Of a DNA stretch of 64,000 bases, positions 15,389 through 22,802 are shown piece after piece. Source of the stretch: Beijerinckia sp. 28-YEA-48 (GTDB lineage Bacteria > Pseudomonadota > Alphaproteobacteria > Rhizobiales > Beijerinckiaceae); NCBI RefSeq assembly GCF_900104955.1, contig NZ_FNSI01000001.1, forward strand, positions 3,692,001 through 3,756,000, given 5' to 3'. The notes under the pieces were generated by a model. It saw only the letters and a list, made by a program, of their open reading frames with translations, was not told the DNA's origin and did no database searches. The translations under genes were made by a program, and so were the position numbers. How positions within the stretch are numbered: the first letter of the stretch is position 1; every line of letters starts with the position of its first letter.

Positions 15389-16360
15389 TCAGTTGATCTT
15401 GACGTTGGCGACCTCAACCACCTTGCCCCAGCGCTCGATTTCGCTGCGGACATAGGCTGAAAATTCAGCCGAGGTGCTCCCGACCACGCCGAGGCCCTGC
15501 TTCTCCAGGCGATCCTTCACGTCGGGTGAGCGCAGCGTGGCGATGCTCAGATCATAAAGCTTTTGCGCCAAAGCCGGAGGCAGACCGGCCGGCGCGACGA
15601 CGCCGTACCAATTGTCCGCCAAGACGTCCGGCTCGCCGACCTCGGCGGTCGTTGGCACGTCGGCGAGCAGTGGCACGCGGTTCTTGCTGCCGACGGCGAT
15701 CGCGCGCAGCTGGCCACCCTGCACGGCGCCGAGCAATACCGGCACGTCAGCGAACATCAGCTGTACGTGACCGCCCAGCAGATCGTTCACCGCCGGCGCC
15801 GCGCCCACATAAGGCACATGCACCATGTCGGTCTTGGTGGCGATCTTCAGAAGTTCGGCGGCCAGATGCGGCATGCCGCCGTTGCCCGACGAGGCGAAAT
15901 TGAGCTTGCCCGGGTTGGCCCGCGCCAGAGCGACAAATTCCTTGAAGTCCTTGGCCGGAACAGCAGGGCCAACCACCAGCAGCTCCGGCGCCGACACCGC
16001 CTGCGTTACGAGATAGAGATCCTTCAGCGGATCGTAGGGCATCGGCTGTTTGAGGGCGGCATTGAGGGCTAATGTGCCGGAGCTTGCGATGCCGATCGTA
16101 TAGCCATCACGATCCGCCTTCGCCACCTGGGCGATGCCGGTCATACCGCCGGCGCCGCCGCGATTTTCGATGACCACCGACTGGCCGGCGACATGGGACA
16201 GTCTTTCACCGAACACACGCGCCACCGTGTCGGCCGGGCCGCCGGCCGCGAATGGCACGATCAGTTTGATCGGTTTGGATGGATAGTCTTGCGCTTGAAC
16301 CGTAGGAACGACACAGGCGACCAGCATCGCGGCGAATAGGCTTGAAACAATCGGCTTCAT
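15389..16360 (-). CDS. TctC/Bug-type solute-binding protein (mirror-image paralogue)
   Basis: 323 residues, signal peptide MKPIVSSLFAAMLVACVV up to VQAQDYPSKPIKLIV. IVPFAAGGPADTVAR, NRGGAGGMTGIAQVAKADRD and NFASSGNGGMPHLAAELL are the family loops. AGGAGGGG lies 4 bases before the ATG. It is convergent with the tctC at 14237 and sits downstream of a second GHAxG hydrolase-fold gene, so the two gene pairs form a mirror image around the REP element. Ligand unknown; aromatic or tricarboxylic acids are typical of the family. Confidence 0.93.
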   Translation of the reverse strand: MKPIVSSLFAAMLVACVVPTVQAQDYPSKPIKLIVPFAAGGPADTVARVFGERLSHVAGQSVVIENRGGAGGMTGIAQVAKADRDGYTIGIASSGTLALNAALKQPMPYDPLKDLYLVTQAVSAPELLVVGPAVPAKDFKEFVALARANPGKLNFASSGNGGMPHLAAELLKIATKTDMVHVPYVGAAPAVNDLLGGHVQLMFADVPVLLGAVQGGQLRAIAVGSKNRVPLLADVPTTAEVGEPDVLADNWYGVVAPAGLPPALAQKLYDLSIATLRSPDVKDRLEKQGLGVVGSTSAEFSAYVRSEIERWGKVVEVANVKIN

Positions 16361-16396
16361 ATTTCCCCTCCTGCTATTCTTCGCGCTCGCGCGCCC

Positions 16397-17242
16397 TCAC
16401 AAATCTTTCACCCAACTGGCGATCGCTTCCACCACCGCCGCAGGCTGTTCTGGAATCAGCGCATGGCTGGCGTTGGGGATGATTTTCACGGTGACGCGGT
16501 CGCCGAACTCATCGCGGCTCTCGTTCCATTTCTCTTTCGGCTTGAACGGATCGCTGTCGGGCACGAGATCGAGCATCTTCACGCCGCCGCCATTCCAATA
16601 TTCGGCCTGTTTCGTGGCTGTGGACGCCGCGCCCTGAATCCTGTTCGCCGCCGGCGCCCAGCCCTTCAGCCAGACGGAGGCATCATGGTTGGCCAGAAAG
16701 AAGCCGCGCTTGAGCGCGACGAGCCGCGTTTCATCCGGCAGTTTCACATCGCCCGCCTGCTGCACCACCGCGCGCAATTCATCGGGAAAGGTTTTGGCGG
16801 CGGCGGCGATCAGCACGATGCCGCGCACCAGTTGCGGATGATCGGTCGCCACCATGCGCGCCACCCAATTGCCATAGGCATGGCCGGCGATCACAGCGGG
16901 ACCGGCTTTCTCTTGCGCGATGACGGCGGCGACATCGGCAGCAAGGTCCTGCATGCGGACGTTCTCCGTGGGGCCCGTGCTCGCGCCCGCACCACGCGGC
17001 TGCGGCCGCACGACCCTAAAGCCGGCCTTGGCCAGGCCCGCCGCAACAGCGTCGAAATCATCGGAATCGCGCCCGCGCGACGGCAGCATGACGATCAGCG
17101 GTCCGCGTCCCTCGGCGATCACGTCGATCTTGGCTGCACCGGCCTCGACCATGGTGCGCGTGCGCGGCGCGTCCTGCGCGGCAACGGCTGTCGCGGCGCA
17201 TATCCACGCGGCCAGCATGGCACCTGCCCGGCGTCGAAACAT
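16397..17242 (-). CDS. Exported alpha/beta-hydrolase-fold protein with Ala at the nucleophile position
   Basis: 281 residues from the ATG at 17242, which has GGAGG 7 bases upstream; the ATG two codons earlier is too close to it. A signal peptide (MFRRRAGAMLAAWICAATAV, cleavage after VAA) sends it to the periplasm. It closely resembles the protein at 13435: LPSRGRDSDDFDAVAAGLAK, VVRPQPRGAGASTGP, DSDPFKPKEKWNE and NASHALIPEQPAAVVEAI. The elbow is GPAVIAGHAYGNWVAR, so residue 122 is Ala, as in the paralogue. Being in the same compartment as the TctC protein it is paired with, it might deliver or process the ligand. Confidence 0.87.
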   Translation of the reverse strand: MFRRRAGAMLAAWICAATAVAAQDAPRTRTMVEAGAAKIDVIAEGRGPLIVMLPSRGRDSDDFDAVAAGLAKAGFRVVRPQPRGAGASTGPTENVRMQDLAADVAAVIAQEKAGPAVIAGHAYGNWVARMVATDHPQLVRGIVLIAAAAKTFPDELRAVVQQAGDVKLPDETRLVALKRGFFLANHDASVWLKGWAPAANRIQGAASTATKQAEYWNGGGVKMLDLVPDSDPFKPKEKWNESRDEFGDRVTVKIIPNASHALIPEQPAAVVEAIASWVKDL

Positions 17243-17306
17243 TGGCATTCCTCCCTCTCCCGCCCGGCGATCCAACAGACAGGCTGGTCCACTCTCAGGC
17301 TCCCTA

Positions 17307-17322
17307 ATAGGCTATAACCTAT
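17307..17322. promoter_or_regulatory. Inverted repeat upstream of the exported hydrolase-fold gene
   Basis: ATAGG-CTATAA-CCTAT (17307-17322) is followed by ATAATTG and lies 65 bases upstream of the ATG at 17242. It shares the CCTATA core and 6-base spacing with ACCTA-TATTAT-TAGGT upstream of the paralogous operon at 13364. AT-rich promoter sequence could imitate this, so a regulatory role is tentative. Confidence 0.35.
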
Positions 17323-17429
17323 ATAATTGATCTTTGTAAATGGAGGGAGCCGCGAGGGAAATTCAGAACCGCGCGCAGGATAACCAGCAGGAGACGGCCA
17401 GCCTGACCGGCACGTGCAAGCCAGTCAAG

Positions 17430-17476
17430 CCTGTCAGTCAACCCTGCCGGTCCAGCCTGTCAGTCAACCATGCCGG
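17430..17476. repeat. Two-copy 26-bp tandem repeat at the end of the DUF4105 gene
   Basis: CCTGTCAGTCAACC occurs at 17430 and again at 17456, each followed by (C/A)TGCCGG; 20 of 21 bases match. The second copy contains the stop codon of the minus-strand DUF4105 gene, so one unit is coding and the other is downstream. Confidence 0.7.
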
Positions 17477-18539
17477 CGCGGATCGCCTGCGAGAAATGCG
17501 GATCGCGATCAGCGGCAATCGCACGATCGGCAATACGCCCGCTGCGGCGCAGCTCATCCAGGCTGTGGCCAGGCACGAGGCCACCAACGTCATAAACATA
17601 TTCGGGCAGATAGCCTGAGAACAGCAGGCGATAATCGAGCGGCAGGCCGGGGACGATGCGCTTCACCATTTCATAGACGATGGTGGTGCAATTGGCCGTC
17701 ACCGTATTGTACCAGCGCGGCGTTTCGGCAAGGCTGTTCGCTTGGTCGACATAAGAGAGGAAGAGCGAGCGCATGGCCGGACGCGTCAGGCCGATGCGAT
17801 AGAGATACACGTCTTCCTTGCGAACATTGCTGCGCAGGCGAATGATATCGCGCTCGTCGGCGGCGATGAGGCTCAATGCGAACTCTTTGAAGAAGCCGCC
17901 GATCTCCGAGAACTCCTGGCCCTTCTGCTTGCGGATTTCCACCGAGAAGGTGACGTGGTCGCCGCCTTCAAAGCCGAAGGAGACGAGCGTGTGGGCGATT
18001 GCGGGGCTGGACCAGTAAGACAGAACGAGATCGACCGTGGCCAGGCGCGACAGATCATAAGTCCGCGCTTCCCACCGCGGCGTGTAATCGGTCTCGCTGC
18101 GCCAATCGAAATTGCGCACCTGGGTCAGCCGCACGATGTCGGGATTACCGGGGTCGACCTCGGCCCGTGTCGCCCTGGCGACATCATCGGCCCAGAGCCG
18201 ATCATTGCGCGGCGTGATGTTGACCCACCAAAGCAATAGCGCCGCAAGGGCGGCAAGATAAAGCAGCGGCAGTTTGCGCTGGCCCAGCACCAAGGTGACG
18301 ATAGCGACAAGGGCCAGCAACGCCCAAACGGCCACCGCCGTCCATTTGGCCACCGGCGCCCCTGGGAACTGATACCAAAGCGCCAACGCGCCCCAGCCAG
18401 CCGTCAGCACAATAGCAAAACTGCCGAGACCACGAAGAATGCCGCGCCAAACGCGGCCGGTGGATGAATGCCCCAATTTGCCCAACATCATTCCATGAGG
18501 AGGAAGCAGCGCCATTCCTGCGCTACTCTCGAAGGGCAA
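17460..18539 (-). CDS. DUF4105-domain membrane protein
   Basis: 359 residues if the TTG at 18539 is used; an ATG at 18515 would remove 8 residues, and the choice is uncertain. The N-terminal third has three hydrophobic segments (FAIVLTAGWGALALWY, WTAVAVWALLALVAIVTLVL, LLYLAALAALLLWWV). The rest is a periplasmic domain with YTPRWEARTYDLSRLATVDL, SYWSSPAIAHTLVSFGFEG and NTVTANCTTIVYEM, which match DUF4105 (Lnb-type N-terminal region). The conserved His and Cys in AHTLVSF and NCTT suggest a papain-like cysteine peptidase relation, with no experimental support known to me. Confidence 0.85.
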   Translation of the reverse strand: MPFESSAGMALLPPHGMMLGKLGHSSTGRVWRGILRGLGSFAIVLTAGWGALALWYQFPGAPVAKWTAVAVWALLALVAIVTLVLGQRKLPLLYLAALAALLLWWVNITPRNDRLWADDVARATRAEVDPGNPDIVRLTQVRNFDWRSETDYTPRWEARTYDLSRLATVDLVLSYWSSPAIAHTLVSFGFEGGDHVTFSVEIRKQKGQEFSEIGGFFKEFALSLIAADERDIIRLRSNVRKEDVYLYRIGLTRPAMRSLFLSYVDQANSLAETPRWYNTVTANCTTIVYEMVKRIVPGLPLDYRLLFSGYLPEYVYDVGGLVPGHSLDELRRSGRIADRAIAADRDPHFSQAIRAGMVD

Positions 18540-18581
18540 CGTATATCCACCGGCGGCCTTGAGCGATAGTCGCAGCGCTAC

Positions 18582-19592
18582 TCAATCGAGCTTGATGCCC
18601 GCCTGTTTGACGAGATTGTCCCATTTGACAACTTCGGCAGCGACGAAATCGGTGTATTCCTCTGGCGTCGTTGGGCTCGGCGTCGAGCCCATCTTGATGA
18701 GTGCGGCGCGCACATTCGGCGCATTCAATCCCTCAACGACGACCTTGTTGATCCGGTTGACGATCGCTGCCGGCGTGCCCGCAGGCACCGAAAGGCCCGT
18801 CCAAAAGCCGGTGGTGAAATCGGGCACGCCCGCTTCTATCGCGGTCGGCAGATCAGGAAGAAGCGGCGTGCGTTGCTCGGAGGCGACAGCGAGCGCCTTG
18901 ACCCGCTTGTCTTCCACCAGGGGCAGGATGACGGAGATATCGGAAAATGTCAGTTGGACATCGTTCGCGAGCAGTGCGGTCACCATTTCCGCACCGCTCT
19001 TGTAGGGAACATGGGTGAGACCGATTCCCGTCTTGGCCTTGAACAGCTCGACATTCAAATGCGTCTGGTTGCCATAGCCGGCCGACGCGAAGTTGAGCTT
19101 GCCGGGGTTGGCCTTCGCATAGGCGACGAAATCGGCGACCGTGTTCACCGGCAGGGAAACGGGGACAATCAGCAGCGTTGAACTCGTCGTCAGCCGCACG
19201 ACATGGGCGAAACTTTTATTGGGATCGAAACCCGCGTTCTTTTGGACGGCGGGCACCGAGGCCAGCGTGGCGACACTGCCCATCAGAATCGTATAGCCAT
19301 CAGGCTCCGCTTGCGCGACCGAACGGACGCCCGTGGCGCCGCCAGCGCCAGGCCGATTTTCAACGATGGCCGCCTGCCCCAATCCCTCCTGGAGGATTTG
19401 CGCCGTCATGCGGGCCACCACATCCGTCGGCCCACCCGGCGCGAAGGGAAGCACGAGCCGTATGGGCCTGGTTGGCCAAGTCGGCGTCTGGCTCTGGGCC
19501 ATGCCAGCGGTCAGTGCCAATCCTACGATGCCGGCGAACATTGAAAGTGCGGCAGACGCAAAATCCCGTCGTAGAAAGCCAGATGTTGTCAT
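18582..19592 (-). CDS. TctC/Bug-type solute-binding protein of the lig cluster
   Basis: 336 residues from the ATG at 19592 (GGGAGG 7 bases upstream). The N-terminus MTTSGFLRRDFASAALSMFA has a twin-arginine-like signal with cleavage near MAQSQ. Family loops: VLPFAPGGPTDVVARM, NRPGAGGATGVRSVAQAEPD, NFASAGYGNQTHLNVELF, VPYKSGAEMVTALLANDVQL. It is last in a minus-strand run ligA, ligB, CMD, tctC, which suggests that it binds an aromatic acid such as protocatechuate or a precursor (inference). Confidence 0.92.
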   Translation of the reverse strand: MTTSGFLRRDFASAALSMFAGIVGLALTAGMAQSQTPTWPTRPIRLVLPFAPGGPTDVVARMTAQILQEGLGQAAIVENRPGAGGATGVRSVAQAEPDGYTILMGSVATLASVPAVQKNAGFDPNKSFAHVVRLTTSSTLLIVPVSLPVNTVADFVAYAKANPGKLNFASAGYGNQTHLNVELFKAKTGIGLTHVPYKSGAEMVTALLANDVQLTFSDISVILPLVEDKRVKALAVASEQRTPLLPDLPTAIEAGVPDFTTGFWTGLSVPAGTPAAIVNRINKVVVEGLNAPNVRAALIKMGSTPSPTTPEEYTDFVAAEVVKWDNLVKQAGIKLD

Positions 19593-19666
19593 TGTAGTCC
19601 TCCCAAATCGTTTTAAACTCTTGCAGCGCAGCGCCATTGTTAATTATTGCGCTTCACCCCTGGCCG

Positions 19667-20329
19667 TTACGGATGATCCGCAACCGGCAGAAGCGGCGTC
19701 ATATTCGGGCGCAATTGCTGATCGAAAGCGTGCAGGATGATCGCCGTCTGCGAATAATTCGCCATCAGCAGAACCATCATGACGAGATTGTTCTGGCCGA
19801 ACTGCCTCAGCGCCTCAGCATAGGTTTCCGAGGTGAGGTGATTATCGCCGAGAAGTTCGCGCGCAAACTGAATAATGGCGGCTTCCTTCGGCGCGACATC
19901 CTTGATGGGCCGCCGGTATTTGACAATATCGACGACGTTCTGGTCCAGACCGGCCTTGAGCGCCGCAGGCTCGTGCGCCGCCCATTCGATTTGGGCGTCG
20001 GATTCTCGTGCCGTCGTCAGAATGATCAGTTCGGTCAACTTCGCATCGAGCGGAAATTTGTTGCGTAGGAACCAATTGATCTCGCGGATGTGCGGCGACA
20101 ATTCCGGCACGTTCAGCCAGATGCCCGCAGGGCCTATGAGTTGAGCCTTGAGGCGGCTGTTGGGATCGACGATCGCGTCATAGGCTTTCTGGCCGCTTTC
20201 ATCTAAATTTTCACGCTTCACCAACGGCAACCGTGATCGCGACTCGGGATAAACGTCCGGAGGCAGCGATGTCTTTTTCTCCGGCACTTTCATGACGGCT
20301 TCCGGCCCAGCTGATTGCACATCTGACAT
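19667..20329 (-). CDS. Carboxymuconolactone decarboxylase (CMD)-family protein
   Basis: 220 residues from the ATG at 20329 (GAGG upstream). The AhpD-like helical core has IWLNVPELSPHIREINWFLR, KLTELIILTTARESDAQIEW, AAHEPAALKAGLD and LLGDNHLTSETYAEALRQFG. The E-x7-C/H pattern of AhpD is partly kept (EWAAHE), but no CxxC pair is present, so peroxidase activity is unlikely. Many such proteins sit in aromatic catabolic operons without known reaction. It lies just downstream of ligB. Confidence 0.88.
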   Translation of the reverse strand: MSDVQSAGPEAVMKVPEKKTSLPPDVYPESRSRLPLVKRENLDESGQKAYDAIVDPNSRLKAQLIGPAGIWLNVPELSPHIREINWFLRNKFPLDAKLTELIILTTARESDAQIEWAAHEPAALKAGLDQNVVDIVKYRRPIKDVAPKEAAIIQFARELLGDNHLTSETYAEALRQFGQNNLVMMVLLMANYSQTAIILHAFDQQLRPNMTPLLPVADHP

Positions 20330-20362
20330 CGAATTCCTCACCCATTTAAGCTGCTATTATTC

Positions 20363-21223
20363 TTACGCCGCGGCGTTCTGTGCATTCGCGTTCCGCAGGA
20401 CCAGGTTGCCGACCGCCGTGTTCATGGCTGGGACATGATAGAAGCGATGCACAACGTCGACAGCGTCATCGAGCGCCCCGCGCATCGTCAGCCACATAAT
20501 GATTTCCATACCTTCGGCGCCGACTTCCCGCACGTATTCGGCGAGCGAAATTTCGGCCAGTTCCGCTGGCGACGTCGTCAGCTTATCGAGAAAATAATTG
20601 TCGAATTCCTGATTGATCAGGCCCGACCGCGGGCCATGAATCTGATGCGACATACCGCCGGTGCCGGCGATCACGACGTTCAGATTCTCGTCGAAGGATT
20701 CAACCGCCGTGCGCAGCGCCTTGCCAAGCGCATAGCAGCGTGCCGCCGTCGGCTGCGGATATTGAATGACGTTGACGCAGATCGGAATAACCTTGAAGGG
20801 CCAGGCGTCAGGCTGCCCGCAGACGAGCGACAGCGGCACCGTGAGACCGTGATCGACATCCATCTCATTCATGATCGTCATGTCGAACTGGTCATGGACG
20901 AGAGACTCGGTCATGTGCCAAGCGAGCTTAGAGTGCCCCTGCACAACGGGAACAGGGCGAGGCCCGTTGCCCTCGTCCGCCGGGTTGAACGCATCGGCGC
21001 AGCCGATCGCGAATGTCGGCGTATATTTGAACGTAAAGCCGTTCGCATGGTCGTTGTAGATCACGATCATGACATCGGGCTTGATCTCCTCCAGCCATTT
21101 CTTGGTCGGTTCGTAGCCTTTGAAAATGGGTTGCCAGTAAGGCTCGTCGGTTCTGCCGCCATCGATGACGCGGCCGAGAAGCGGCACATGGGAGGTGCAG
21201 AGTCCTCCGACAATCTTAGCCAA
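20363..21223 (-). CDS. ligB: Protocatechuate 4,5-dioxygenase beta (catalytic) chain-like
   Basis: 286 residues from a TTG at 21223 (AAGGA 8 bases upstream), overlapping the ligA stop by 8 bases; a longer frame to 21274 would run inside ligA. Type II extradiol dioxygenase landmarks are present: His in LCTSHVPLLG and YNDHANGF and Glu in VGAEGMEIIMW as iron ligands, and the catalytic His in GGMSHQIHGPRSG. The enzyme cleaves protocatechuate or a close catechol beside the hydroxyl groups with Fe(II). The TTG start with stop overlap points to translational coupling with ligA, as expected for 1:1 subunits. Confidence 0.88.
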   Translation of the reverse strand: MAKIVGGLCTSHVPLLGRVIDGGRTDEPYWQPIFKGYEPTKKWLEEIKPDVMIVIYNDHANGFTFKYTPTFAIGCADAFNPADEGNGPRPVPVVQGHSKLAWHMTESLVHDQFDMTIMNEMDVDHGLTVPLSLVCGQPDAWPFKVIPICVNVIQYPQPTAARCYALGKALRTAVESFDENLNVVIAGTGGMSHQIHGPRSGLINQEFDNYFLDKLTTSPAELAEISLAEYVREVGAEGMEIIMWLTMRGALDDAVDVVHRFYHVPAMNTAVGNLVLRNANAQNAAA

Positions 21224-21614
21224 TCTTGCTGTCCTTTTTCGATCGAATGTCACCCATGGGACGACCGCCGGCATTCATCATGTCCACGTATTCCTTGTCG
21301 GACATGCCCGACATGATGGCGTTCACGCGCTGGAAAGGCGTTCCATCGACGACAGCAAGCTTGGTCATGCAAAAAATATTGCCGCCGAGATCCAGCATGC
21401 GCGACCAGTCGCGCGCCAGCACGGCTTCGCGCTGTTGTTGCGTCATCGGAAATGTCGCCAGATATCCGGCTTGATCGGCCTTGAAGGCCTTCCGGTTCTC
21501 GGCCTCCAGCAGGGACGACAGAAACTTATTGAGTTGATAGCCTCGCCGTAACTGTTCGCCGTCGAACAGCGTGGTTCCAGGGATGTCCTTGAAGGCGTCG
21601 GCAGAGGTTGTCAT
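21216..21614 (-). CDS. ligA: Protocatechuate 4,5-dioxygenase alpha chain-like
   Basis: 132 residues with GGGAG before the ATG. GTTLFDGEQLRRGYQLNKFL and SLLEAENRKAFKADQAGYLA are typical of the small LigA helical subunit, followed by MTQQQREAVLARDWSRMLDL and GGNIFCMTKLAV. The subunit covers the LigB active site and helps bind the substrate. It is the first gene of the ligAB-CMD-tctC run, divergent from the LysR gene. In gallate dioxygenases the two parts are fused; here they are separate, favouring protocatechuate-type substrates. Confidence 0.88.
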   Translation of the reverse strand: MTTSADAFKDIPGTTLFDGEQLRRGYQLNKFLSSLLEAENRKAFKADQAGYLATFPMTQQQREAVLARDWSRMLDLGGNIFCMTKLAVVDGTPFQRVNAIMSGMSDKEYVDMMNAGGRPMGDIRSKKDSKIG

Positions 21615-21794
21615 ACGACATCTCCCATTTTTCTTCGTTCATTTCGGCCACCCACGCCTCGTCTCCCGTCTTCGCAGAACCGCTCCGCAGCGCTCAAATA
21701 GTGCGGAACACGCATGATCTCGTTGGCGCGAAAGGCGGCCGAATGCACCATCACGCACATTCGGGAAAGCGATTCTCTCCCAAAATTTGCGTCT

Positions 21795-21823
21795 CTTCCC
21801 GATTTGTCTCAGACTATGGGAAG
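21795..21823. promoter_or_regulatory. Inverted repeat in the ligA/lysR divergent spacer
   Basis: CTTCCC (21795-21800) and GGGAAG (21818-21823) are separated by 17 bases, about 30 bases upstream of the LysR gene start. LysR proteins usually bind dyads in the divergent spacer. The repeat does not fit the strict T-N11-A form, so this is a weak candidate. Confidence 0.3.
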
Positions 21824-21854
21824 ATAGAGGCAGGCCGACAAGCGCCGTTTTCTC

Positions 21855-22787
21855 ATGAAGTTGATGCAAAAATCGCAACATATGGCTTTCCAGCGGCGGT
21901 CGCTTCCCTCACTGCGCGGTATCGTCGCCTTTGAAGCGGCGGCGCGCACGCAAAGCTTCGTGCGCGCGGCGGAAGAGCTTTCGCTCAGTCAAAGCGCCGT
22001 CAGCCGGCAGATCGCGCAGCTGGAAGCGGCTTTAGGCGTCGCGCTGTTTCAGAGGGTGCGGCAACGGGTTGTGCTGACGCCGGCCGGCGAATTCTTCGCC
22101 GAACGCATGCGCGATGTGACACGCCGGCTGCGGCTGGCCGCCAATGAGACCATGACGTTCCAGCATGGTGGCGGTTATCTGCGCCTCAGCGTCCTGCCAA
22201 CCTTCGGCGCGCGCTGGCTCATTCCGCGCATGTCGAGCTTCATCGCCGCCCATCCGGGCATCACCGTTCTGTTCAATTCGCGCCTGCCCGGCACGTTCGA
22301 TTTCGAATCGAAGGAGCTGGATGCCGCGATCCACTTCGGCGATCCGGTCTGGCCTGGCGCCAAGCTGCATCTGCTGCGCAAGGATGAGATCGCCGTCGTC
22401 GCCGCGCCGCGCTTGCTCCAGGCGTTTCAGCCGAAGGAAGCGAAAGACCTTCTCGGCGCCACCTTGATCAGCCACCGCTCGCGCCCCCAGGCCTGGCCCG
22501 AATGGTTCAATGCCCATGGCCTGGCGAAATCGCCGGCGCATCCCGAACTCGAATTCGAACAGTTCACCATGGTCATCCAGGCGGCTGCGTCGGGCCTTGG
22601 CTTTGCCATCGTGCCAACCTTCATGGCGCGGCCTGAACTGCAATCAGGCGCGCTCGTGCAATTGTTCGATGTGATCGTCTCGGAGACGCGCGGCGACTAT
22701 CTGGCCTATCCGATCGGCCATGAGAACTATCCGCCGCTCGTGGCCTTTCGGGAATGGATTCTCCAAACGATGGCCACCGACCCGTAG
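21855..22787 (+). CDS. LysR-family regulator (GcvA-like)
   Basis: 310 residues. Residues 15-75 form the winged helix: LPSLRGIVAFEAAARTQSFV, RAAEELSLSQSAVSRQIAQL, EAALGVALFQRVRQRVVLTP. The effector domain begins near residue 105 (GYLRLSVLPTFGARWLIPRM), the GcvA-type pattern. It is divergent from ligA with about 240 bases between, the usual place of the activator of an aromatic catabolic operon. The ATG at 21855 is followed by others at codons 4 and 10; the exact start is uncertain. Confidence 0.92.
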   Translation: MKLMQKSQHMAFQRRSLPSLRGIVAFEAAARTQSFVRAAEELSLSQSAVSRQIAQLEAALGVALFQRVRQRVVLTPAGEFFAERMRDVTRRLRLAANETMTFQHGGGYLRLSVLPTFGARWLIPRMSSFIAAHPGITVLFNSRLPGTFDFESKELDAAIHFGDPVWPGAKLHLLRKDEIAVVAAPRLLQAFQPKEAKDLLGATLISHRSRPQAWPEWFNAHGLAKSPAHPELEFEQFTMVIQAAASGLGFAIVPTFMARPELQSGALVQLFDVIVSETRGDYLAYPIGHENYPPLVAFREWILQTMATDP

Positions 22788-22802
22788 CCCCCTCATCAGG
22801 CG

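Noticed and set aside
17340-17618. A 92-codon plus-strand frame before and over the DUF4105 gene
   Set aside because: It overlaps the DUF4105 3' end and owes part of its sequence to a tandem repeat; no ribosome site or family match.
21608-21934. A 108-codon plus-strand frame in the ligA/lysR spacer
   Set aside because: It overlaps the LysR gene in another frame and its translation has no consistent amino acid pattern.
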